A program made the position numbers and the translations under genes. Positions 43,372 through 51,379 of a stretch of DNA of 64,000 nucleotides are shown one piece after another. The DNA comes from Phenylobacterium montanum (GTDB taxonomy: Bacteria > Pseudomonadota > Alphaproteobacteria > Caulobacterales > Caulobacteraceae), in contig NZ_CP073078.1 in assembly GCF_018135625.1 (NCBI RefSeq), positions 5,426,501 to 5,490,500 of the forward strand. Reading direction: 5' to 3'. The stretch's first letter is position 1. Every line of letters starts with the position of its first letter. The notes beneath the pieces are model-generated. The model had not been told where the DNA came from. It searched no databases and saw nothing but the letters and a program-made list of their open reading frames with translations.

Positions 43372-44436
43372 ATGAGGAACCAGGACGTGAACAAGAGGAC
43401 CGCGCGCCGCGGCAGCAACGTGGTGACCATCCGCGACGTGGCGCGCCACGCCGGCGTCTCGCCGATGACGGTCTCGCGGGTGGTCAACGGCGAGAGCAAC
43501 GTGCGCGAGCCGACCCGCGCCAAGGTCGCAGCCTCGATCAAGGCGCTGAACTATTCGCCGAACCTTGCCGCGCGCAGCCTGGCCAGCGCCGACGCCCTGA
43601 AGATCGGCCTGCTCTATTCCAATCCCAGCGCCGCCTATCTCAGCGAGTTCCTGGTCGGCTGCCTGGAGCAGAGCAGCCAGAGCGGGTGTCAGCTGCTGAT
43701 CGAGAAATGTGACGGGCCCAAGAGCGAGCAGGCGGCGATCGAGAAGCTGCTGGCCGCCGGCGCCGATGGGGTGATCCTGCCGCCGCCCCTGTGTGATTCC
43801 GAGACCGCGCAGAAAGCCTTGATCGGCTCGGGCGCGCCGGTGGTCGCCGTGGCCACCGGGCGGGAGCGGGAAGACCTGCCGGCGGTGCGGATCGACGACT
43901 TCGAGGCCGCACGGGCGATGACCCGGCACCTGTTGTCGCTCGGCCATCGCGACATCGCCTTCATCAAGGGCAACCCGAACCAGACCGCCAGCGCCGAGCG
44001 CGAGCGTGGCTTTGACGCCGCCATGGCCGAGGCGGGCGCCCAGGTCGCCAAGGGCCATGTGGTGCAGGGCTATTTCACCTATCGCTCCGGCCTCGACGCC
44101 GCCGAGGCCCTGCTCAAGAAGGGCGCCAGGCCCAGCGCCATCTTCGCCAGCAACGACGACATGGCCGCCGCCACCGTCGCTGTCGCCCATCGCATGGGCC
44201 TGGACGTGCCCCGCGACCTGACCGTCGCCGGCTTCGACGACACGGCGCTGGCGACAACGGTCTGGCCGAACCTGACCACGGTGCGCCAGCCGATCGGCGA
44301 GATGGCGCGGGCGGCGGTGGTGCTGCTGATCGAGCAGATTCGCCGCAAACGAGGCGGCCAGCCGCCCGAGGTGGCGCACAAGCTCTTGAAATACACCCTG
44401 GTGAAGCGGGATTCGACCGCGGCCCACACAGGCTGA
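43372..44436 (+). CDS. xylR: LacI-family repressor of the xylose genes
   Basis: 354 aa. It has a LacI-type HTH (VTIRDVARHAGVSPMTVSRVVNGESNVREPTRAKV) with the hinge helix 'SPNLAARSLASADALKIGLLYS', then a periplasmic-binding-protein-like effector domain ('ALGHRDIAFIKGN'-type segment, 'AIFASNDDMAAATVAVAHRMGLDVPRDLTVAGFDDTALATTVWPNLTTVRQP'). Size and context match the Caulobacter xylose repressor. The ATG at 43372 is in front of a basic tail. The gene lies just upstream of xylX in the same direction, and a perfect operator palindrome lies between them, so it should repress the operon until xylose (or a derivative) binds. Confidence 0.88.
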   Translation: MRNQDVNKRTARRGSNVVTIRDVARHAGVSPMTVSRVVNGESNVREPTRAKVAASIKALNYSPNLAARSLASADALKIGLLYSNPSAAYLSEFLVGCLEQSSQSGCQLLIEKCDGPKSEQAAIEKLLAAGADGVILPPPLCDSETAQKALIGSGAPVVAVATGREREDLPAVRIDDFEAARAMTRHLLSLGHRDIAFIKGNPNQTASAERERGFDAAMAEAGAQVAKGHVVQGYFTYRSGLDAAEALLKKGARPSAIFASNDDMAAATVAVAHRMGLDVPRDLTVAGFDDTALATTVWPNLTTVRQPIGEMARAAVVLLIEQIRRKRGGQPPEVAHKLLKYTLVKRDSTAAHTG

Positions 44437-44484
44437 GCGCCGGCTCGCCTCAGAGCTGTGATGCCTCAAATCCGCAAACCACCC

Positions 44485-44524
44485 TTGACAGGCGAACCCA
44501 CCACGTAGATTGGTAGCGCTACCA
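44485..44524 (+). promoter_or_regulatory. xylX promoter with perfect XylR operator
   Basis: TTGACA at 44485-44490 is a good -35 element, with a -10-like TAGATT about 15 bp later. TGGTAGCGCTACCA at 44511-44524 is a perfect 14-bp palindrome overlapping the start region. Related elements occur at 51306, 53705, 53769 and 59722, which supports a shared LacI-type regulator. Confidence 0.8.
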
Positions 44525-44585
44525 AACAAGGCGGCGCCAGTTCTGCGCCGGATGGGTAGGGGCGACAACTCCATGGACGGCGTCA

Positions 44586-45716
44586 GTGCTTGATCTTCTG
44601 CCGGTGGACTGGCGCGCGGCGACCCTGGTCGGCCGCGCCGATCTGGGCGAGGGGCCGACGCCGATCCTGGTGCGCCGGGGCGAGGTGTTCGACGTTTCGG
44701 CGATCGTACCCACCGTCTCGGCCCTGATGGACGCCTGGCCGCTGGCCGAAGGCGCCGGCCGCTCGCTCGGCCGAATCGACGAACTGGCTTTCGACATCGC
44801 CGCGGTGCTCCTGGCCCCCATCGACCTGCAGTGTGTGAAGGCCGCCGGCGTGACCTTCGCCGTCTCGGCGGTCGAGCGGGTGATCGAGGAGCGCGCGCGA
44901 GGGGACGCCGGCAGGGCTCTGGCGATCCGCGAGGCGCTGAAGGAGCGGGTGGGCGCCGACATCCGCGCGGTCCAACCGGGCTCGCCCGCAGCGGCGCGGC
45001 TGAAGAAGGCCCTGATCGCCGACGGCCTCTGGTCGCAATACCTGGAAGTCGCCATCGGCCCCGACGCCGAGATCTTCACCAAGGCCCCGGTGCTGTCGGC
45101 GGTGGGGGCAGGCGCGGAGGTCGGGGTGCGCTCCGACTCCGACTGGAACAATCCCGAGCCCGAGATCGTGCTGGTCTGCGACGGCGCTGGCCGGGCGGTC
45201 GGCGCCAGCCTGGGCAACGACGTCAACCTGCGCGACTTCGAGGGCCGCAGCGCGCTGCTCTTGGGCAAGGCCAAGGACAACAACGCCTCCTGCGCCATCG
45301 GCCCGTTCGTGCGGCTGTTCGACGAGGGCTTCACCCTGGACGACGTGCGCCAGGCCGAGGTGGCCTTGAGGATCGACGGGCCGGAGGGGTATCGGCTGGA
45401 GGGGGTCAGCTCCATGGCCCAGATCAGCCGCGATCCGCTTGAGCTGGTCCGCCAGGCCCTCAGCGAGCACCAGTACCCCGACGGTTTCGCCCTGTTCCTC
45501 GGGACCCTGTTCGCGCCGACCCAGGACCGCGACACCCCGGGCCGCGGTTTCACCCATAAGGTCGGCGATGTCGTGCGGGTCTCGACCCCAAAGCTCGGCG
45601 CGCTGCAGAACCGGGTCACCACCAGCAAGGCGGCTCCGCCCTGGACCCTTGGCATCGGCCAGTTGATGGGCAATCTCGCGCGCCGCGGCCTTTTGCCGGC
45701 GCCGGGAGACCTCTGA
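44586..45716 (+). CDS. xylX: 2-keto-3-deoxy-D-xylonate dehydratase (FAH family)
   Basis: 376 aa of the fumarylacetoacetate-hydrolase fold. The C-terminal catalytic core has 'RSDSDWNNPEPEIVLV', the metal-binding acidic set (E-P-E plus a later D) and 'LGNDVNLRDFEGRSALLLGKAKDNNASCAIGPF'. The enzyme dehydrates 2-keto-3-deoxyxylonate to 2-oxoglutarate semialdehyde in the Weimberg pathway. The start is GTG at 44586; an ATG 13 bp upstream is out of frame and stops at once. The last base overlaps the xylA start. Confidence 0.9.
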   Translation: MLDLLPVDWRAATLVGRADLGEGPTPILVRRGEVFDVSAIVPTVSALMDAWPLAEGAGRSLGRIDELAFDIAAVLLAPIDLQCVKAAGVTFAVSAVERVIEERARGDAGRALAIREALKERVGADIRAVQPGSPAAARLKKALIADGLWSQYLEVAIGPDAEIFTKAPVLSAVGAGAEVGVRSDSDWNNPEPEIVLVCDGAGRAVGASLGNDVNLRDFEGRSALLLGKAKDNNASCAIGPFVRLFDEGFTLDDVRQAEVALRIDGPEGYRLEGVSSMAQISRDPLELVRQALSEHQYPDGFALFLGTLFAPTQDRDTPGRGFTHKVGDVVRVSTPKLGALQNRVTTSKAAPPWTLGIGQLMGNLARRGLLPAPGDL

Positions 45717-47152
45717 TGACCGAAACCCTCACCCACCTGATCGGCGGCAAAGCCGTCTCCGCCGTCGCCGAGCGCGAAAGCCTGAATCCCTCAGACACGC
45801 GCGAGGTGGTCGCTCTGGCCCCCGACGGCGGCGAAGCCGAGGTGGACGCGGCGGTCGCCGCAGCACGAGCCGCATTCCCGGCCTGGGCCGGCGCATCGCC
45901 GGAAGTGCGCTCGGATCTTCTCGACAGGGTGGGAGAGCTGATCCTGGCCCGCCGCGCCGATCTTGGCCGCCTCCTGTCGCGCGAGGAGGGTAAGACCCTG
46001 CCCGAAGGCGTGGGCGAAGTGGCCCGGGCCGGACGCATCTTCAAGTATTTCGCCGGCGAGGCCCTGCGCCGCCATGGCCAGTTCCTGGATTCCACGCGCC
46101 CCGGCGTCGAGGTGACCACCGCTCGCGAACCGGTCGGGGTGTTCGGCCTGATCACGCCCTGGAACTTCCCCATCGCCATCCCGGCCTGGAAGGCGGCCCC
46201 GGCGCTTGCCTTCGGCGACACGGTGGTGATGAAGCCGGCTGAGACCACGCCGGCCATGGCCCGGGCCCTGGCGGCGCTGATCCAGGAGGCCGGCGCGCCG
46301 GCAGGCGTGTTCAACCTGGTGCTGGGCGCCGGCGCCGCAGGAGCGGCCATCGCCAATCACCCGGGCATCGACGGCGTCTCCTTCACCGGTTCCCAGGCCA
46401 CCGGGGCCAAGGTCGGCATGGCCGCCATGGCCCGCCAGGCGCGGGTGCAGATGGAGATGGGCGGCAAGAACCCGCTGGTGGTGCTGGACGACGCCGACCT
46501 AGACCGCGCCGTGGCCTGCGCCCTGGACGGCGCCTTCTTCCAGACCGGCCAGCGCTGCACCGCCTCCAGCCGCATCATCGTCACTGAAGGCGTGCACGAC
46601 CGTTTCGTCGAGGCCCTGGTGGCCAAGGTCGCCGCGCTGAAGGTCGGCGACGCTCTGGACCCTGCGACCCAGATGGGTCCGGCCGCCAGCGAGCGGCAGT
46701 TCGAGCAGAACCTTTCCTACGTCGACATTGCGGTGAAGGAGGGCGGGCGCCTGGCCTTCGGCGGCGAGCGGCTCAAGCTCGACAAGCCGGGCTACTACAT
46801 GAGCCCGGCGGTGATCACCGGGACCGATCCGGCCATGCGCATCAACCGCGAGGAGGTGTTCGGCCCCGTCGCCAGCCTGGTCCGGGTGAAGGACTACGAG
46901 GCCGCGCTGGAAGTCGCCAACGCCGGCGGCTTTGGCCTCTCGGCCGGCATCGTCACCACCTCGCTCAAGCACGCCACCCATTTCCGCCGCGCGGTGCGGG
47001 CCGGGATGGTGATGGTCAACCTGCCCACCGCTGGCGTGGACTACCACGTCCCCTTCGGTGGCGTGCGCGGCTCCAGCTATGGCGCACGCGAGCAGGGCTT
47101 CGCCGCCATCGAATTCTACACCCAGACCAAGACCGCCTACTGCCTGGCTTAA
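45716..47152 (+). CDS. xylA: 2-oxoglutarate semialdehyde dehydrogenase
   Basis: 478 aa NAD(P)-dependent aldehyde dehydrogenase. The catalytic Cys281 lies in 'TGQRCTASSRI', the general-base Glu in 'MEMGGKNPL', and the Rossmann motif is 'VSFTGSQATGAKVG'. In the Weimberg route it oxidises 2-oxoglutarate semialdehyde to 2-oxoglutarate. Its ATG overlaps the xylX stop by 1 bp. In the Caulobacter operon the gene is called xylA; it is not xylose isomerase, which has the same symbol in other bacteria. Confidence 0.92.
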   Translation: MTETLTHLIGGKAVSAVAERESLNPSDTREVVALAPDGGEAEVDAAVAAARAAFPAWAGASPEVRSDLLDRVGELILARRADLGRLLSREEGKTLPEGVGEVARAGRIFKYFAGEALRRHGQFLDSTRPGVEVTTAREPVGVFGLITPWNFPIAIPAWKAAPALAFGDTVVMKPAETTPAMARALAALIQEAGAPAGVFNLVLGAGAAGAAIANHPGIDGVSFTGSQATGAKVGMAAMARQARVQMEMGGKNPLVVLDDADLDRAVACALDGAFFQTGQRCTASSRIIVTEGVHDRFVEALVAKVAALKVGDALDPATQMGPAASERQFEQNLSYVDIAVKEGGRLAFGGERLKLDKPGYYMSPAVITGTDPAMRINREEVFGPVASLVRVKDYEAALEVANAGGFGLSAGIVTTSLKHATHFRRAVRAGMVMVNLPTAGVDYHVPFGGVRGSSYGAREQGFAAIEFYTQTKTAYCLA

Positions 47153-47160
47153 GGAGCCCA

Positions 47161-47907
47161 ATGTCGTCAGCCGTTTATCCAAGCCTGAAGGGCAGGCACG
47201 TGGTGGTCACCGGCGGCGCCTCCGGCATCGGCGGCGCCATGGTGGCGGCGTTCGCGGCCCAGGGCGCGCGCGTCGCGTTCCTCGATATTCTCGAGGACGA
47301 AAGCGAGGCCTTGGCCGAGGCGCATGCGGGCGCGGCCTATCCGCCGGTGTTCCATCGCTGCGACCTGACCGACCTGGACGCGGTGGCGGCGACTTTCGCC
47401 GGCCTGGACCCGGTTGACGTCCTGATCAACAACGCCGCCAACGACGATCGCCACAGCCTGGCCGAGATCACCCCGGAATACTGGGACGATCGCATCGCGG
47501 TGAATCTGCGCCACTTCCTGTTCTGCGCCCAGGCGGTCGCGCCGGGCATGAAGGCCGCGGGCGGCGGCGCGATCATCAATTTCGGCTCCATCTCCTGGCA
47601 TCTCGGCCTCTCGGACCTCGTGCTCTACGAGACCGCCAAGGCGGGGATCGAGGGCATGACCCGCGCGCTGGCGCGCGAGCTGGGTCCCGACGGGATCCGC
47701 GTCACCGCCGTGGTGCCGGGCAATGTGAAGACTCCTCGGCAGCTGCGCTGGTACACGCCGGAGGAAGAGGCCGAGATCGTCTCGCAGCAGTGCCTGAAGA
47801 ACCGGCTGGAACCCGACCACGTGGCCGCGCTGGTGCTGTTCCTGGCCTCGGACGACGGGCGCATGTGCACCGGCCACGAATACTGGGTCGACGCCGGCTG
47901 GCGATGA
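47161..47907 (+). CDS. xylB: D-xylose 1-dehydrogenase (NAD-dependent SDR)
   Basis: 248 aa, the same length as the Caulobacter enzyme. NAD loop TGGASGIGG, 'NNAANDDRHSL' and active-site Tyr156/Lys160 in 'LYETAKAGI' with Ser143/145 before it. It oxidises D-xylose to D-xylono-1,4-lactone, the first Weimberg step. The stop codon overlaps the xylC start (ATGA), so the two are translationally coupled. This is not the xylulokinase named XylB elsewhere. Confidence 0.93.
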   Translation: MSSAVYPSLKGRHVVVTGGASGIGGAMVAAFAAQGARVAFLDILEDESEALAEAHAGAAYPPVFHRCDLTDLDAVAATFAGLDPVDVLINNAANDDRHSLAEITPEYWDDRIAVNLRHFLFCAQAVAPGMKAAGGGAIINFGSISWHLGLSDLVLYETAKAGIEGMTRALARELGPDGIRVTAVVPGNVKTPRQLRWYTPEEEAEIVSQQCLKNRLEPDHVAALVLFLASDDGRMCTGHEYWVDAGWR

Positions 47908-48797
47908 GCGCGCTGTTCGAGCCCCGGTGCGTCTGGCCGCTTCAGGCCGAGCTGGGAGAAGGGCCGGTCTGGTCCGCCGCCGAGAACGCCCTGTGGTTCG
48001 TCGACATCAAGCAGCAGCGGCTGCATCGGTTCGATCCCGCTGGCGGCGAGGGGCGAAGCTGGGCCGCGCCGGCGCCGCCCGGGTTTCTGGCGCCCTGCGA
48101 GGCCGGCGGCTTCATCGTCGGGCTCAAGACCGGCCTTTGCCGCTTCGACCCGGCCACGGGCGCCTTCTCCGAACCGTCGCCGGTCGAACCTGGCCTGCCG
48201 GGCAATCGCCTCAACGACGGCGCAGTCGATCCGGCCGGCCGGCTATGGTTCGGTTCGATGGACGATGGCGAGGAACAGGCGACCGGCGCGCTGTACCGGT
48301 TGGACGCCGGGGGCCTCAGCCTCGCCGAGCCCGGCTATGTGATCACCAACGGCCCCGCCGTCAGCCCGGACGGCCGCCGGCTCTATCACACCGACACCCT
48401 CGAACAGGTCATCTACGCCTTCGACCTCAGCCCAGGGGGCGAGCTTTCGGGCAAGCGCGTCTTCGCCCGCATCGAGCCCCGCGGCGGCTATCCCGACGGG
48501 CCGACGGTCGACGCCGCCGGCAAAGTCTGGACCGGCCTCTTCGGCGGCTGGGGCGTGCGCTGCTACTCGCCGCACGGCGAACTTCTGCGTTCGGTGTGTT
48601 TTCCCTGCGCCAACATCACTAAGATCGCCTTCGGCGGCGAGGACCTGCTGACCGCCTACGCCACCACCGCCTGGAAAGGGCTGGACGGCGCGGGACGCGC
48701 TGAGCAGCCCCTGGCCGGCGGCCTCTTCACCTTCCGGGTCGATACGCCCGGCCAACCCCAGCATCGCGTCCGCCATGAGTTCACGCATCCCCGCTAA
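47904..48797 (+). CDS. xylC: D-xylonolactonase (SMP-30 family)
   Basis: 297 aa six-bladed propeller lactonase of the SMP-30/gluconolactonase family. The N-terminal Glu in 'AELGEGPVWSA', Asn in 'GNRLNDGAVDPAGRLWFGSMDD', and Asp in 'TNGPAVSPDGRRLYHTDT' and 'DGPTVDAAG' are the metal-binding residues. It hydrolyses xylonolactone to xylonate. The ATG overlaps the xylB stop (4 bp), and the 3' end overlaps xylD by 23 bp. A longer upstream frame is not protein-like. Confidence 0.9.
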   Translation: MSALFEPRCVWPLQAELGEGPVWSAAENALWFVDIKQQRLHRFDPAGGEGRSWAAPAPPGFLAPCEAGGFIVGLKTGLCRFDPATGAFSEPSPVEPGLPGNRLNDGAVDPAGRLWFGSMDDGEEQATGALYRLDAGGLSLAEPGYVITNGPAVSPDGRRLYHTDTLEQVIYAFDLSPGGELSGKRVFARIEPRGGYPDGPTVDAAGKVWTGLFGGWGVRCYSPHGELLRSVCFPCANITKIAFGGEDLLTAYATTAWKGLDGAGRAEQPLAGGLFTFRVDTPGQPQHRVRHEFTHPR

Positions 48798-50553
48798 GCC
48801 GTTCCGCTCCCGCGACTGGTTCGCCGCGCCCGGGCACATCGACATGGCCGCCCTCTATCTCGAGCGGTTCATGAACTATGGGATCACCCCGGCCGAGCTG
48901 CGCTCGGGCCGGCCGATCATCGGCATCGCCCAGTCGGGCAGCGACCTTTCCCCCTGCAACCGCATCCACCTGGACCTCGCCCAGCGGGTGCGCGACGGCA
49001 TCCGCGACGCCGGCGGCATTCCGATCGAGTTCCCCACCCACCCGATCTTCGAGAACTGCCGCCGCCCGACCGCCGCGATCGACCGCAACCTGTCGTTCAT
49101 GACCCTGGTCGAGATCCTGCACGGCTACCCGATCGACGCGGTCGTTCTGACCACCGGCTGCGACAAGACCACCCCGGCGGCGATCATGGCCGCCTCCATG
49201 GTCGACATCCCGGCCATCGTGCTGTCGGGCGGGCCGATGCTGGACGGCTGGCACGAGGGCGAACTGGTGGGCTCGGGCACGGTGATCTGGCGCAGCCGCC
49301 GCAAGCTGGCCGCCGGAGAGATCACCGAGGATGAGTTCCTCGACGCAGCCTGCGCCTCCGCCCCCTCGCCGGGCCATTGCAACACCATGGGCACGGCCTC
49401 GACCATGAATGCGGTGGCCGAGGCCCTGGGCATGTCCCTGCCGGGCTGCGCCGCCATTCCAGCCCCCTATCGCGAGCGCGGCCAGATGGCGTTCGAGACC
49501 GGCCGGCGGATCGTGGACATGGCCTATGAGGACCTGGCCCCATCCAAGATCCTGACCCGCGCCTCCTTCCTCAACGCCGTCGCCGCGGTGGCCGCCCTGG
49601 GCGGCTCGACCAACGCCCAGCCGCACATCGCCGCCATGGCCCGCCATGCCGGGGTCGAGATCGGGCCGGCCGACTGGGCCGCGGCCTACGACATCCCGCT
49701 GCTGGTCAACATGCAGCCCGCGGGCAAATACCTGGGCGAGCGCTTCCACCGCGCCGGCGGCGCGCCGGCGGTGCTGTGGGAGTTGCTGCAGGCCGGCCGG
49801 CTCGACGGCGCCGCCCTGACCGTCACCGGCAAGCCCATGGCCGCCAATCTCGAAGGCCGTGAGAGCCCCGACCGCGAGATGATCCGCCCCTATGCCGATC
49901 CCCTGATGGAGCGGGCCGGGTTTCTGGTCTTGAAGGGCAACCTGTTCGACTTCGCGATCATGAAGACCAGCGTGATCTCGGACGAGTTCCGCGCCCGCTA
50001 CCTGTCCGAGCCGGGGCGGGAAGGGGTGTTCGAAGCCCGGGCGGTGGTGTTCGACGGCTCGGACGACTACCACGCCCGCATCGACGACCCGTCCCTGGGC
50101 ATAGACGAGCGCAGCATCCTGGTGATCCGCGGCGCCGGGCCGGTCGGCTGGCCGGGCTCGGCGGAGGTGGTCAACATGCGCCCGCCAGCAGAGCTGCTGA
50201 AGCGCGGCGTCACCAGCCTGCCGACCCTGGGCGACGGGCGCCAGTCCGGCACCGCCGACAGCCCCTCGATCCTGAACGCCGCTCCGGAAAGCGCGGTCGG
50301 CGGCGGGCTCGCCTGGCTGAAGACCGGCGACATGATCCGCCTTGATATCAATACGGGCCGCTGCGACGCCCTGGTGGACGAGGCCGAGATCGCCCGCCGC
50401 AAGGCCGAGCCGCCGCCGCCCGTCCCCACCAGCGCCACCCCCTGGCAGGAAATCTATCGCGCCACCGTCGGCCAGCTGGACACCGGAGCCGTGATGGAGC
50501 CGGCGCTCAAATATCAGCGACTGGCGGCCAAGACGCCGCGGCACAACCACTGA
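48775..50553 (+). CDS. xylD: D-xylonate dehydratase (IlvD/EDD family, Fe-S)
   Basis: 592 aa. It belongs to the IlvD/Edd dehydratases that use a [2Fe-2S] cluster and Mg2+. The cluster-binding Cys residues are Cys61 (SPCNRIH), Cys129 (TTGCDKTTP) and Cys202 (GHCNTMGTAS), matching the known CcXylD pattern. It dehydrates xylonate to 2-keto-3-deoxyxylonate. It is the last gene of the xyl operon, starting within xylC. 'KGNLFDFAIMKTSVIS' marks the domain boundary typical of the family. Confidence 0.93.
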   Translation: MSSRIPAKPFRSRDWFAAPGHIDMAALYLERFMNYGITPAELRSGRPIIGIAQSGSDLSPCNRIHLDLAQRVRDGIRDAGGIPIEFPTHPIFENCRRPTAAIDRNLSFMTLVEILHGYPIDAVVLTTGCDKTTPAAIMAASMVDIPAIVLSGGPMLDGWHEGELVGSGTVIWRSRRKLAAGEITEDEFLDAACASAPSPGHCNTMGTASTMNAVAEALGMSLPGCAAIPAPYRERGQMAFETGRRIVDMAYEDLAPSKILTRASFLNAVAAVAALGGSTNAQPHIAAMARHAGVEIGPADWAAAYDIPLLVNMQPAGKYLGERFHRAGGAPAVLWELLQAGRLDGAALTVTGKPMAANLEGRESPDREMIRPYADPLMERAGFLVLKGNLFDFAIMKTSVISDEFRARYLSEPGREGVFEARAVVFDGSDDYHARIDDPSLGIDERSILVIRGAGPVGWPGSAEVVNMRPPAELLKRGVTSLPTLGDGRQSGTADSPSILNAAPESAVGGGLAWLKTGDMIRLDINTGRCDALVDEAEIARRKAEPPPPVPTSATPWQEIYRATVGQLDTGAVMEPALKYQRLAAKTPRHNH

Positions 50554-50590
50554 AGGCCGCCGTCCGGGGCTGCGACACAATCGGTTCGGC

Positions 50591-51052
50591 TCAGGTCTCC
50601 AGATAAGGCGCGCCGTCCTTATGCACGAAGCGGCCATCGGCGTTGGCGCTCATCATGTCGATGTCGGAACAGGTGGTCAGGTCCAGCGGCCAGCGCGAAC
50701 CGACTTCGAGATAGACTGCGACCATGTTGGATCGGTTGATCAAGTGGTGCCCGTCGCCGGTCCCCTTGGGGAAGGCCGCGCAGTCACCGCCGCGCAGCAA
50801 GGTCTCGCCGCCATCCTCGATCAGGGTCAACTCCCCCTGAAGCACGAACACGAACTCGTCCTCGTGCGAATGCCAGTGGCGCTGGCTCGACCAGCCGCCC
50901 GGCGGCAGGCGCATCAAGTTGACGCCGAAATCGACCAGCCCGCCGGCTTGGCCCAGGCGCTGCCGGATGCGGTCGGCGCAAGGTTGGTTGAACGGCGGCG
51001 GATAGCCCGAGCCTGGACGCTCCGGTACGGCGGCGAGATCGATCTTGGGCAT
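50591..51052 (-). CDS. Cupin-domain protein
   Basis: 153 aa single cupin: 'WSSQRHWHSHEDEFVFVLQGELTLIEDGGETLLRGGDCAAFPKG' carries the H-x-H-x4-E metal-binding motif and the second His follows in 'DGHHLINRSN'. The family is small bicupin/monocupin sugar-binding-like proteins. It faces the xyl operon convergently, so it is probably not part of it. The function is unknown. Confidence 0.87.
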   Translation of the reverse strand: MPKIDLAAVPERPGSGYPPPFNQPCADRIRQRLGQAGGLVDFGVNLMRLPPGGWSSQRHWHSHEDEFVFVLQGELTLIEDGGETLLRGGDCAAFPKGTGDGHHLINRSNMVAVYLEVGSRWPLDLTTCSDIDMMSANADGRFVHKDGAPYLET

Positions 51053-51085
51053 GGCGGTCGTCCCTCAATTCGATGGTCGAGCCTA

Positions 51086-51198
51086 GAGCGGGATGAGGAA
51101 AAGTGCGAAGCGGTTTTCCGCCCGCATCCCGCTCTAAACTTTTAGAATCGATCACGTTTCATGAATTCGGATCGATACGATCCGAATTCATCGTGATC
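51086..51198. repeat. Composite palindromic intergenic element
   Basis: Two palindromes lie side by side. GAGCGGGATG (51086) pairs with CATCCCGCTC (51126-51135). Then a long hairpin runs 51150-51198 with outer arms GATCACG/CGTGATC and perfect 14-bp inner arms (ATGAATTCGGATCG) around ATA. This mosaic is typical of dispersed elements in Caulobacterales and Rhizobiales. It has no ORF. Confidence 0.7.
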
Positions 51199-51305
51199 TT
51201 GGCCAGGCGCCGGCCTTGCGGAAGCCAGCGCCGCCCCGCCCAATTTCCTGACTTCCCGCCCTCAGCGACGCCCTGTACCCCTCTATCACATCGCCGCTTG
51301 CGGAA

Positions 51306-51319
51306 TGTTACCGCTATCA
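51306..51319. promoter_or_regulatory. XylR-type operator upstream of the sugar transporter
   Basis: TGTTACCGCTATCA is a near-palindrome of the class at 44511 (reverse complement TGATAGCGGTAACA). It lies 60 bp before the transporter start. Binding by XylR or a related LacI protein is inference. Confidence 0.65.
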
Positions 51320-51379
51320 GTAGGGTCGTCGGCGACAGAAGAGCAAGGCCCCAAGGGCCGCGTAGAAGGGGAGGGGCCG

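Larger units (their letters stand above)
51053..51379. other. 327-bp intergenic region with palindromic repeat and XylR-type operator
   Basis: It carries the palindromic element at 51086-51198 and the operator at 51306-51319, both listed separately, plus the leader and GGGGAGGGG ribosome-binding site of the transporter. No coding sequence was seen. Confidence 0.5.

Noticed and set aside
44586-50553. Xylose isomerase pathway from the gene names xylA/xylB
   Set aside because: The proteins are an aldehyde dehydrogenase and an SDR, not isomerase and xylulokinase; the names follow the Caulobacter Weimberg operon.
48781-50637. 618-residue minus-strand frame opposite xylD
   Set aside because: Antisense shadow of a full-length dehydratase with intact Fe-S cysteines; no family resemblance.
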